Translations under genes and position numbers: made by a program
Notes under the pieces: generated by a model
What the model saw: the letters and a program-made list of their open reading frames with translations, nothing else
Databases searched by the model: none
Told to the model about the DNA's origin: nothing
Assembly: GCA_036381515.1 (NCBI GenBank)
Contig: DASVCR010000030.1
Location: 5,589 to 69,588 of the forward strand
Direction of reading: 5' to 3'
Origin: ZC4RG20 sp036381515
Lineage (GTDB): Bacteria > Pseudomonadota > Gammaproteobacteria > Steroidobacterales > Rariloculaceae
DNA: 64,000 nt
Shown: in pieces, positions 40,109 through 48,384 of the stretch
Position numbering within the stretch: the first letter of the stretch is position 1
How the letters are laid out: each line of letters starts with the position of its first letter

Positions 40109-42031
40109 ATGTGCGGCATAGCGGGAGTCGTTCGGCCTGACCTCGTCGAGGCCGATGCCCTTCGACGGATGGTGACCTCGATCGTGCATCGCGGGCCGGA
40201 CGGTCGGGGAACGATCGTGCGCGACGGCGTCGGCTTCGGGCACGCGCGACTCGCCGTGATCGACCCCGCCGCGAGCGCGCAGCCGATGGCGACGGCTGAC
40301 GGCCGCTGCCTGATCACGTTCAACGGCGAGATCTACAACTATCGCGAGCTCGCCCGCGAGCTCGCGACGGAGCAACCGCTGACGACCCGGGGCGATACCG
40401 AGGTGCTGCTGCGGCTTCTCGCGCGGGACGGGGAGAAGGCCCTCAAGCGCCTGCGCGGGATGTTCGCGTTCGCGTTCTACGACTTCAGTCGCCGGCGCCT
40501 GCTCCTCGCGCGCGATCACTTCGGACAAAAGCCGCTCTACTACTGGCACGACGGCGAGCGGTTCGCATTCGCGTCGGAGATCAAAGCGCTGCTCGCGCTC
40601 GAGCCCGAGCTCGCCGAGCTCGACCCCGATGCGCTCCACGAGTACCTGACGTTGCGGGTCGTGACGGCGCCGCGGTCGATGTTCAAACGCATCCGCAAGC
40701 TGCCGCCGGGGCATTACCTCGTGTTCGAGAACGGGCGCGTCGACGTCGCGCCGTACTGGACGCTCGACTTCGAGCCGAAGCGGAAGCTCTCGCTCGAAGA
40801 CGCCGTCGAGGAGCTCGACGAGCGTCTGCGCGAAGCGGTCGCTTATCACCTCGTGAGCGACGTTCCGGTCGGCGCCTTCCTGAGCGGCGGGATGGACTCG
40901 AGCCTCGTCGCGGCGCTGATGCACGAGACCGGCGCGGGCCGCTTCGAGACGTTCACCGGCGACGTCGCCTTCGGGTCGCGCTCCGAGCTCGAGCACGCGG
41001 AGCGGGTCGCAGCGCGGTACGGGCTGCCGAACGTGCGGCTGCGGATCGACCCGTCGCTGACCCGGAGCCTGCCGGTCGTGATCCGGCATCTCGACGAGCC
41101 GGCGGACGCGCTTTCGGTCTGCGTGTTCCACCTCGCCGAGCTGGCTCGCCGGCACGTGAAGGTCGTGCTCGGCGGCGACGGCGGCGACGAGCTCTTCGGC
41201 GGCTACGACCGCTACTGGGCCAACCGTTACGTCGGCGTCTATGCGCTCCTGCCGGCCGCGCTGCGGAGCCGAGTGCTCGGGCCGGCGATCGCGCGGCTGT
41301 CCGGCGGCAGCTGGTACCGGAGCGTCGGGCACCGCGTGAAGTGGCTGCAGCACGTCGCGTCGTTCGACGGCGGCCTGCGCTACGCGAAGAGCCTGAGCTA
41401 CTTCTACGTCAGCGACGAGCACCGCGAGCGGCTGTACACGCCGGCGCTCGCCGCGCGCATCGCGGCGTTCGATCCGGAGCGCGCGATCGCCGAGCTCTAC
41501 GAGTCGGCCGATGCGCGCGAGGCGCTCGATCGGATGATCCACGCCGACGTGCGGACGCGGCTGCCCGATCACCCGCTGATGATCCTCGACCGGATGACGA
41601 TGGCGCACGGCCTCGAGGCACGCAGCCCGTTCCTCGACCATCGCGTCGCGGAGTTCTGCGCGTCGCTGCCGGCGCGCTTCAAGGTGCGCGGCGGGCGCGC
41701 TCGGATCATCGAGAAGGCGCTCGCACGCCGCTATCTGCCGCCCGAGACGCTGCGGCGGCCGAAGCAGGGCTTCTCGTCGCCGCTCTTCTACGCGCTGCGC
41801 GGGGCGTATCGCCGGCTCTACGACACGCTGCTCAAGGATGCGCGGCTCGTCGAGGACGGCTGGATCCGGGCCGACGGCGTCGAGACGCTCGTCCGCGAGC
41901 ACGTCGACGGTGGCCAGGATCACGCGCAGCGGCTCTGGCTCCTGTGCGCGGCAGAGGTCTGGTATCGCATCAGGCTCCGCGGCGAAGGCGCGGAAGCCGT
42001 CGAGGGTGCACTGCTCAGGGAGGCAGCATGA
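40109..42031 (+). CDS. EPS-type asparagine synthase-like amidotransferase
   Basis: A 640-residue class II amidotransferase. N-terminal glutaminase with MCGIAGV (catalytic Cys2), HRGPDGRG and FNGEIYNYREL; C-terminal synthetase with FLSGGMDSSLVAAL (PP-loop), LGGDGGDELFGGYDRY and RSPFLDHRVAEF. Such proteins in XrtA-type EPS loci probably aminate a sugar-linked carboxylate or amino acid decoration rather than make free asparagine. ATG overlaps nothing upstream; the stop overlaps the deacetylase start (ATGA). Confidence 0.93.
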   Translation: MCGIAGVVRPDLVEADALRRMVTSIVHRGPDGRGTIVRDGVGFGHARLAVIDPAASAQPMATADGRCLITFNGEIYNYRELARELATEQPLTTRGDTEVLLRLLARDGEKALKRLRGMFAFAFYDFSRRRLLLARDHFGQKPLYYWHDGERFAFASEIKALLALEPELAELDPDALHEYLTLRVVTAPRSMFKRIRKLPPGHYLVFENGRVDVAPYWTLDFEPKRKLSLEDAVEELDERLREAVAYHLVSDVPVGAFLSGGMDSSLVAALMHETGAGRFETFTGDVAFGSRSELEHAERVAARYGLPNVRLRIDPSLTRSLPVVIRHLDEPADALSVCVFHLAELARRHVKVVLGGDGGDELFGGYDRYWANRYVGVYALLPAALRSRVLGPAIARLSGGSWYRSVGHRVKWLQHVASFDGGLRYAKSLSYFYVSDEHRERLYTPALAARIAAFDPERAIAELYESADAREALDRMIHADVRTRLPDHPLMILDRMTMAHGLEARSPFLDHRVAEFCASLPARFKVRGGRARIIEKALARRYLPPETLRRPKQGFSSPLFYALRGAYRRLYDTLLKDARLVEDGWIRADGVETLVREHVDGGQDHAQRLWLLCAAEVWYRIRLRGEGAEAVEGALLREAA

Positions 42032-43173
42032 AGAGACTGGTGCCCGACGCTCTGGATATCCGCCGGCTGCGCCGCTCGGCGGCGCGACTCGCGCGGACGC
42101 GATATCCCGCGTTCCTCTTCGGCCGCGAGATTCCGGCCGACGAGATTCCGGTCTTCACGTATCACGAGATCGACGCCGCGGAGCTCGACGCCGACCTCGA
42201 TTTCCTCGAGCGCAACCGCTATCGCACGCTGTCGCTCGACGAGTATCACGACCGGATGCGCAACCCGCGGCTCGGGCGCGAGAAGTGCGTTCTGCTCACG
42301 TTCGACGACGCGCGCGCCAACTTCTGGAACGTCGCCTTTCCGGTGCTCGCGCGCCGCGGCGCCCGGGCGGCGCTGTTCGTGCCGACGTATTGGATCGGTG
42401 GGCGCAACGTGCCCGCGCATGAATCGACGCCGCCTGGGTTCATGTCGTGGGCCGAGCTCCGCGAGTGCATGGCGTCGGGGCTCGTCGACGTCGAGTCGCA
42501 TGCGCACCGGCACGCGACCGTCTTCACGTCCGCGCGGCTCGCGGGCTTCGCGACGCCGCGCGCGCTCGAGTCGTACGACCTGTTCGACTGGCCGATGCGG
42601 CACGAGCGCGGCATCGATCGGCTCGGGCGACCGCCGCTCGGCACGCCGATCTACGAGTCGGCGCCGCTCCTGTCCGCGCGGCAGCGCTACATCGAGCCGG
42701 CCCTGCCGGCGCTCACGTGCCGCAGCCTCGTCGAGTCCGGCGGGGGCGAGCGCTTCTTCGCGAAGCGGAATGCGCTCGCGGAGCTGAAGGCCGCGTACGC
42801 GGCGGTCGCCGGCCGCGTGCAGGGCCGGCTGATCCCCGCGAGCGAGCTCCGCGCCGAGATCGAGACCGAGCTGTCGCTCGCCGTCGACACGTTTCGCCGC
42901 GAGCTCGGGCGCGCGCCGCGCTACTTCGCCTATCCGTGGATGCTCGGCGGGGCGGAATCGCTCGCGATGCTGAAGGACCTGGGCTTCGAGGCGGTGTTCG
43001 GCGTCGCGCTCGACTTCGTGCGCATTCGCCGGGAGCCATTGCCGATCGCGACGTACGCCCGATACAAGTCGGACTGGCTCAGGTTCCTGCCGGGCGACGG
43101 GCGGCGTCGCCTCGTCGGGATCGTGCCGCACAAGGTGGCGAGCTTCCTGAGGACTCAACACTTCGCTCACTGA
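42028..43173 (+). CDS. Polysaccharide deacetylase-family protein
   Basis: A 381-residue NodB-like protein. VFTYHEID, LLTFDDARANFWN (catalytic Asp pair) and the metal site ESHAHRH are visible; the C-terminal part has FRRELGRAPRYFAYPWMLGG. No signal peptide is evident, so it may act on a cytoplasmic lipid-linked intermediate. It overlaps the amidotransferase stop and precedes a glycosyltransferase by 15 bases, all EPS assembly genes. Substrate unknown. Confidence 0.9.
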   Translation: MKRLVPDALDIRRLRRSAARLARTRYPAFLFGREIPADEIPVFTYHEIDAAELDADLDFLERNRYRTLSLDEYHDRMRNPRLGREKCVLLTFDDARANFWNVAFPVLARRGARAALFVPTYWIGGRNVPAHESTPPGFMSWAELRECMASGLVDVESHAHRHATVFTSARLAGFATPRALESYDLFDWPMRHERGIDRLGRPPLGTPIYESAPLLSARQRYIEPALPALTCRSLVESGGGERFFAKRNALAELKAAYAAVAGRVQGRLIPASELRAEIETELSLAVDTFRRELGRAPRYFAYPWMLGGAESLAMLKDLGFEAVFGVALDFVRIRREPLPIATYARYKSDWLRFLPGDGRRRLVGIVPHKVASFLRTQHFAH

Positions 43174-43188
43174 CCGCGGGAGGTCGAG

Positions 43189-44355
43189 ATGCGCGAGCGC
43201 GTCATCTGCGTCATGGCGAGAATGCTCGACCAGGAGGACGGGTTGTACGTCTACGCGCGCAACCTGCTCGAGAACCTCCTCGCGCTCGACCCCTCGTCGC
43301 GTTATTTGATCCTGCTGCGCACCGACAAGCGCGCGCACCTGTTCGAGCGCTTCCCGAACGCGGACGTGCGCGTGCTGCCCGCGCGGATCAAAGTCGTCTG
43401 GGATCAGGTCGTCGCGCCGCTCGCAGCGTCGCGAGAGGATGCGGACCTGATCTTCAATCCGAAGTTTTCGTTGCCCCTCTTGTCGCGGCGGCCGGCCACG
43501 TTCGTGCTGCAGGGCTCGGACTGGTACCTGAATCCGCAGAACTACCCCTGGTGGGACAACCTGTACATCCGCGCCACGCTGCCGCTCTACGTGCGCAAGG
43601 CGGAGCGCCTGCTCGCTATCTCGCGCACGGTCGTCGACGACTTGAAGCCCTACCTGCGGCTCGATCCCGCGCGGATCGACGTCACGTACGCCGCCCCGAG
43701 CCCGAACTTCGGCACGAGCCGCGACGACCGAGAGCTCGAGCGCTTCCGCACGGAGTACCGCCTGCCGCCGGAATTCATCCTGACGGTCGCGCGCGGGTAT
43801 CACACGGGGCATGGACGGATGCCGGAGTACCCGGGCGGCAACAACGAGCGGCTCGTCCGCGCGTATCGCGTATACCGCGAGCGAGGAGGGCGCCTGCCGC
43901 TCGTCGTCGTCGGCAACAGGATCGAGGCGTATCTGCGCGCGCACGGCTTCGGCGACCAGGACCTGCGCGACGTCGTCTTCACGGGCTTCGTGCCGCACGA
44001 GCGCATGCATCTCCCGTATCAGCTCGCGGAGTTCTTCGTGCTCGCGACGCTGAACGAGAGCTTCGCGTTTCCGCTCGTCGAGGCGATGGCCTGCGGCTGT
44101 CCCGTGGTCGCGTCGTCGACGGGCGCATGCGCCGAGATCGGCGGCAGCGCCATTCGCCTGATCGATCCGTTCGACGTCGACAGCATTGCAACCGGCCTGC
44201 TCGAGCTCGACCGCGCGCCCGAGCTCAGGGAGACGATGCGGCAGGCGGGCCTCGAGCGCGTGCGACGCTACAGCTGGCAGGCCACCGCCGAGCGGACGCT
44301 CGCGGTGTTCGACGCGCTCGCGCCGTCGCGGGTCGGCGCCGTGCGCGCGGCGTGA
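43189..44355 (+). CDS. Family-1 (GT4-type) glycosyltransferase
   Basis: A 388-residue GT-B enzyme. The N-terminal half carries AGPL-like nucleotide contacts in variant form (LLENLLALDPSSRYL; FVLQGSDWYLN) and the C-terminal half has FILTVARGYHTGHG, VVFTGFVPHERM and the signature LATLNESFAFPLVEAMACGCPVVAS with EAMACG, a donor-binding motif. Adds a sugar to the growing repeat unit. Third in the operon from 40109. Confidence 0.93.
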   Translation: MRERVICVMARMLDQEDGLYVYARNLLENLLALDPSSRYLILLRTDKRAHLFERFPNADVRVLPARIKVVWDQVVAPLAASREDADLIFNPKFSLPLLSRRPATFVLQGSDWYLNPQNYPWWDNLYIRATLPLYVRKAERLLAISRTVVDDLKPYLRLDPARIDVTYAAPSPNFGTSRDDRELERFRTEYRLPPEFILTVARGYHTGHGRMPEYPGGNNERLVRAYRVYRERGGRLPLVVVGNRIEAYLRAHGFGDQDLRDVVFTGFVPHERMHLPYQLAEFFVLATLNESFAFPLVEAMACGCPVVASSTGACAEIGGSAIRLIDPFDVDSIATGLLELDRAPELRETMRQAGLERVRRYSWQATAERTLAVFDALAPSRVGAVRAA

Positions 44356-44366
44356 CGACGAAAAAA

Positions 44367-44406
44367 CGTGTCAGACACGATTTCCTCGCGGAAATGTGTC
44401 TGACAC
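44367..44406. repeat. Palindromic repeat GTGTCAGACAC
   Basis: GTGTCAGACACGATTTC (44368-44384) is mirrored by GAAATGTGTCTGACAC (44391-44406), preceded by an A-tract. Same family feel as the elements at 35721 and 61955. It sits between the glycosyltransferase and the flippase-like gene. Confidence 0.7.
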
Positions 44407-44445
44407 AATTTCCAAAAAGGCGTCCGAAACGATTCGGGGGGCGGC

Positions 44446-45420
44446 ATCAAGAAATCTCTGCAGCTACTGATCGGCGTTGCGCTGCTCGTCGCGATCCTCT
44501 GGTATGCGGACGCGTTCGGCGAGATCCGGGCGCTCGTCACCGACGCGGCGCCGCACTTCCTCGTGCTCGCGCTGGCCGTGATGACCCTCGACCGGCTGCT
44601 GATGACCTTCAAGTGGATCCTGCTGCTCGAGGCGCGCGGCCTCGCGCTCTCGGTGTTCACCGGCTTCAAGATCTATTGCGCGACGATGATCTGGGGGATG
44701 TTCCTGCCGACGACGGTGGGAGCGGACGCGCTGCGGGCGTACCTCACGTCGCGGCAGGGGCTCGACGGCTACGAGGTCACGGCATCGATCATCGTCGAGC
44801 GCATGGTCGGCTTCGTCGGCGCGTTGCTGTTCGGGCTCGTCGGCATGCTGATCCTGAGCGGCGCGGGCACGGTCGACGAGCGCTTCGATCCGGTCTGGTG
44901 GGCGGGCGGGGCGATGCTCGCCGCCGCCGTCGCCGTCGTGATGCTGTCGTTCAGCGGGCGCGCCTGCGACGCGATGCTGCGGATCGTGCCGCAGCGCCTC
45001 CGCGCGTCGAGGCTCGTGCAGCGCTTCCGCGACTTCCATGCGGTCTATCGCGCGTACGGCGACGAGCGGCGCACGCTCGGCGTCTTCTTCGCGCTGACGG
45101 TGCTCGAGCAGGGCATCACGGTCGTCGCCGTCTGGCTTCTCGCGCTCGGCCTCGACGTCGACGTGCCGCTCTGGTACGTCGCCGCCGCCGTGCCGCTCTC
45201 GATGCTGATCGCGCGCCTGCCGATCGCGTTCGACGGGCTCGGCGTCTTCGAGGGCGTATTCGTGTTGATCATGGGCCTCGGCGGCGTCCGACCGGCCGAG
45301 GCGCTGTCGATCGCGCTCGCCGGCCGCGTCGTGCAGATCGTCGCATGGGCCCCGTGGTGGCTGCTCTACTCGCTCGATCACGAGCGCGTCCGCCCGCCGA
45401 AGCGGGTGTTGCCGTCGTGA
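44446..45420 (+). CDS. UPF0104/LPG_synthase-type membrane protein
   Basis: A 324-residue integral membrane protein with about eight helices of the lysylphosphatidylglycerol synthase transmembrane (UPF0104) family. FLPTTVGADALRAYLTSRQG and IIVERMVGFVGALLFGLVGM are family motifs. Such proteins in EPS loci are of unknown use, possibly lipid-linked sugar flipping. The normal N-terminus (KKSLQLLIGVALLVAILW) starts at an ATC codon (44446) behind GGGGGGCGGC. The next usable start, GTG 44563, would remove the first helix. Confidence 0.85.
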   Translation: MKKSLQLLIGVALLVAILWYADAFGEIRALVTDAAPHFLVLALAVMTLDRLLMTFKWILLLEARGLALSVFTGFKIYCATMIWGMFLPTTVGADALRAYLTSRQGLDGYEVTASIIVERMVGFVGALLFGLVGMLILSGAGTVDERFDPVWWAGGAMLAAAVAVVMLSFSGRACDAMLRIVPQRLRASRLVQRFRDFHAVYRAYGDERRTLGVFFALTVLEQGITVVAVWLLALGLDVDVPLWYVAAAVPLSMLIARLPIAFDGLGVFEGVFVLIMGLGGVRPAEALSIALAGRVVQIVAWAPWWLLYSLDHERVRPPKRVLPS

Positions 45421-45427
45421 CCCGACC

Positions 45428-46864
45428 TCAGTGCAGCGGTCGCGTGCCGGGCGACGGGTGGCGGCGCGCGCCGAGCGATCGGTAGTAACGGAATTTCCCG
45501 GACGGCTCCCGCTCGATGCTCGGCACGACCTCGACGTCGAGACGGCAGTCCGCGCCGAGCACGTTGCGCATCAGCTCGCCGAGCTGACGCTCGAGCGCCT
45601 CGCGATCGGGCGTCTCGTGCAGCTCGATCCTGACCTTCCACTCGCACCGGTCGAGCTGCTCGAACTGGACCTTCTGCGCGGCGCCGAGGGGCGGCTGACC
45701 GGCATAGCGCTCGAGCGCGCGTCCGAGCAGAGAGCCGTGGATCGGCGTGCCGTCCGGCTTGAACACGAGGTCCGCGGCGCGACCCTGCAGCTCGGCCAGC
45801 ACGGGCTGCGGCCGCCCGCACGGGCAGGGATCCGGAGAGAGCACGCCGAGATCGCCGATCCGGCAGCGCACGAGCGGCATGCCGCGGTTCACGAGCGTCG
45901 TCGCGACGACCTCGCCGAGCTCACCGGGCGCGGCCGGCAGGCCGTCGCGAAAGATTTCCAGATGCACGTTCGTCGTCAGCACGTGCAGCGATCCGGCCGG
46001 ACACTCCGCGGCGATCGGCCCCACCTCCGTGCAGCCGTACGACTCGATCACGCGGTCGCCGAGATGGCGCAGGATGTCGTCGCGCTGGAACGCGTAGAGC
46101 TGCTCGCCGCCGACCTTGACGAACGGGACGCGTGCGGCCCGGCTCGGTCCGCGAGTCCGGCCGATGTGCCGCGCGAGCTCGTGAACGGCCGACGGCGTGC
46201 CCCAGACGAGGTCCGGCTTGCGCGTCTCGAGATAGTGCACCGCCTCGTCGAGCCGCTCGGGCGTCAGGTCGTGGGCCGGGACGAAATGCCGGTTCAGCAC
46301 GAAGTTCTCGAGGCCGAGCGACGAGCCCCACATCCGCAGCGTGCGCGCGCCGATCTCGAGGCCGTGCCACCCCATCGGGTGATACTCGGCGGCCCAGCTC
46401 CACGCGACGCCGTTGAGCGTCCACGGCACGACGACCGGCGTGCCGGTCGACGCGGAGCTCCGCCGCGGGAACAGCAATGCCCGGATCGTCCCGTCCGGAA
46501 TCAGCGCTTCGCGGTCGTCGGCGATCGTGCTTCGCTCGAGCAGCGGCCAGCGGGCGAGGTCGGCGGGGCTCTGCTCGACGTCGCTCCACCGCTCGGATCG
46601 ATAGAGCGGCACGCGCTCGGCCGCGAACGACAGCATCTGCTCGAGCCGCGCGCGGCTCAACGCGGCGTAGCTCGCGGCGTCGAGCGAGTCCCATTCGGCG
46701 AGCTGTCGCATCAGCCTGCCGATCGGGCGGCCGCGCACCTGCTGCGCGCCGAGATACATCGAGCGGTGAAACCGGCGCTCGAGGCGCCTGCCGGTCGAGC
46801 CCGGGTCCGAATCGATGGGCTCGACGGCTCGACGGCGTTGCGGAACGATCTCGATGCGACGCAT
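45428..46864 (-). CDS. CapK-like adenylate-forming enzyme
   Basis: A 478-residue protein of the phenylacetate-CoA ligase/CapK family. RRSSASTGTPVVVPWT is the ATP/phosphate motif, IESYGCTEVGPIAAECP the adenylate loop and CRIGDLGVLSPDPCPCGRPQPVLAELQGRAADLVF the hinge with a CxCG element. In capsule loci CapK members are suspected to activate a carboxylic acid for transfer to sugar. It is the last gene in the minus-strand wza-wzz-kinase chain; the hexapeptide acyltransferase precedes it by 13 bases. Confidence 0.9.
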   Translation of the reverse strand: MRRIEIVPQRRRAVEPIDSDPGSTGRRLERRFHRSMYLGAQQVRGRPIGRLMRQLAEWDSLDAASYAALSRARLEQMLSFAAERVPLYRSERWSDVEQSPADLARWPLLERSTIADDREALIPDGTIRALLFPRRSSASTGTPVVVPWTLNGVAWSWAAEYHPMGWHGLEIGARTLRMWGSSLGLENFVLNRHFVPAHDLTPERLDEAVHYLETRKPDLVWGTPSAVHELARHIGRTRGPSRAARVPFVKVGGEQLYAFQRDDILRHLGDRVIESYGCTEVGPIAAECPAGSLHVLTTNVHLEIFRDGLPAAPGELGEVVATTLVNRGMPLVRCRIGDLGVLSPDPCPCGRPQPVLAELQGRAADLVFKPDGTPIHGSLLGRALERYAGQPPLGAAQKVQFEQLDRCEWKVRIELHETPDREALERQLGELMRNVLGADCRLDVEVVPSIEREPSGKFRYYRSLGARRHPSPGTRPLH

Positions 46865-46877
46865 CGACTAGTCTCCT

Positions 46878-47519
46878 TCACTGCGCTCGCAGCGCGCTGT
46901 TGACGCGCGACGGCATCCTGCAGTCGCCCGCGCGGGCGTCGCCGTTCCGGCGCCGCTCGACGCGGCGCACGACGCGCGCGGGCACGCCGACGGCCAGCGT
47001 GTGCGCCGGGATGTCGCGAATCACGACCGCGCCCGCGCCGACCACCGCGCCGTCGCCGATCGTCACGCCGCCGATGATCGTCACGTTCGCGCCGACCCAT
47101 ACGCGGCGGCCGATCACGATCGGCGCGAACAGCGCCTCGAGCTGCTCGTCGCCGTAATCGTGACCGGTCGTCGTCAGGATCGTGCCCGGTCCGAGCTGCG
47201 ACTCGTCGCCGATGGACACGCCGCCGTGGCCGTAGATCTGCACGAAGCTGTTGATCGCGACCCGGTCGCCGATGTCGACTCGTCCGTGGACGCCGGCCCG
47301 GATGTAGATCGAGTCCTGGAACAGGCAGTCCCGGCCGATGCGGACGTTGGCCGCGTTGATGATCCGATTGCCGGTGCCGAACACGCAGCCCGCGCCGGCG
47401 CGGCGCAGCACGTAGCGCATCCGGAACGTCGCGAGGCCCATCCGCATCAGCCGCAGACCCTCGGCCGGGTCGCGTCGCAGGCCTCTCAGCGCTTCCGTTA
47501 GCTTGCCGCGTCGGTCCAT
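46878..47519 (-). CDS. Hexapeptide-repeat acyltransferase
   Basis: A 213-residue left-handed beta-helix enzyme. Repeats like VRIGRDCLFQDSIYIRAGV, RVDIGDRVAINSFVQIYGHGGVSIGD and GANVTIIGGVTIGDGAVVGAGAVV are typical of the WbbJ/maltose-O-acetyltransferase group; the active His lies in TTTGHDYGDEQ. It probably O-acetylates the polysaccharide. Start at 47519 (MDRRG) with AGG upstream. Between the tyrosine kinase-like gene and the CapK-like gene. Confidence 0.9.
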   Translation of the reverse strand: MDRRGKLTEALRGLRRDPAEGLRLMRMGLATFRMRYVLRRAGAGCVFGTGNRIINAANVRIGRDCLFQDSIYIRAGVHGRVDIGDRVAINSFVQIYGHGGVSIGDESQLGPGTILTTTGHDYGDEQLEALFAPIVIGRRVWVGANVTIIGGVTIGDGAVVGAGAVVIRDIPAHTLAVGVPARVVRRVERRRNGDARAGDCRMPSRVNSALRAQ

Positions 47520-47547
47520 CGAGCCGCCTGACTGCCGTGTCGGCCCC

Positions 47548-48363
47548 TTACGGCTGCGCACCGTAGTAGTAATAGTAGGGCGCCACGTTCTCCGAAGATC
47601 TGTTGAGCACGGTGCCGACGACGTTCACGTCCTGAAGGAGCTCCTTCGCGGCCACGAGGTCCGCCTGCTTCGTCCTGCCCTGACACAGCACGAGCAGGAT
47701 CGCGTCGACCAGCGGGCTGAAAGCCAGCATGTCGTCGGTCGCGAGCAGAGGCGGAAGGTCGAAGACGACGATGCGGCCCTCTCCTTGCCGGAGCTGGTCG
47801 ACGAGCGCGCCCATCTGCGGAGACGTCAGGAGCTCCGACGAGTTCGCGAACGGCCGCTCGTTGAGCAGCAGGCCGAGCCGCTCGATGCCCGGGTTGAAGA
47901 GCGCGCGCTCGAGATCGACGACGCCTTGCAGGACGTCGCCGATGCCGTGGCGCGGATACACGCCGAGATACCGGGAGATCGACGGCTTGCGTAAATCGAG
48001 ATCGACCAGCACGACGCTCGTCGACAGGTCTCGCGCCATGCTGATGCTCAGGTTGATCGCCGTGAGCGTCTTGCCCTCGTCGGGGCACGTGCCGGTGACC
48101 GCGAGCGTGGTCCAGCCGTTGCGGCGCATTCGCTGAAGCACGCGCGTGCGGAGCATCTTGTACGCGGAGCTCGCGGGTGCCTCCTCGTCGGTCAAGACGC
48201 GGTGATTCTGCAGCGTGCGCGGGTTCAGCTTGACCCGCGGCAGCGACTCGGTCGTGATCGGCCCGAACCCCGGGGCGCGAGGTGCGAGCTCGGTGACGTC
48301 CGGGTCGTGCGATATGGGCCTCGCGCCCCTGACCCGCGCGAATCCCTTGTCGATGGTCGCCAT
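47548..48363 (-). CDS. CpsD/CapB-type tyrosine autokinase
   Basis: A 271-residue BY-kinase partner of the chain-length protein. Walker A variant GTCPDEGKT, Walker A' VVLVDLDLRKPS and Walker B IVVFDLPPLLA are visible, and the C-terminus ends in a tyrosine cluster (APYYYYYG) that is autophosphorylated in this family. It controls EPS polymer export through cycles with Wzz. Follows the wzz-like gene by 21 bases; no fused membrane domain, so it relies on the Wzz-like protein. Confidence 0.93.
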   Translation of the reverse strand: MATIDKGFARVRGARPISHDPDVTELAPRAPGFGPITTESLPRVKLNPRTLQNHRVLTDEEAPASSAYKMLRTRVLQRMRRNGWTTLAVTGTCPDEGKTLTAINLSISMARDLSTSVVLVDLDLRKPSISRYLGVYPRHGIGDVLQGVVDLERALFNPGIERLGLLLNERPFANSSELLTSPQMGALVDQLRQGEGRIVVFDLPPLLATDDMLAFSPLVDAILLVLCQGRTKQADLVAAKELLQDVNVVGTVLNRSSENVAPYYYYYGAQP

Positions 48364-48384
48364 CCCGTCCTGCTCCCTCTGCCC

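Noticed and set aside
41920..44010. 696-codon minus-strand frame
   Set aside because: Antisense shadow of the deacetylase and glycosyltransferase genes.
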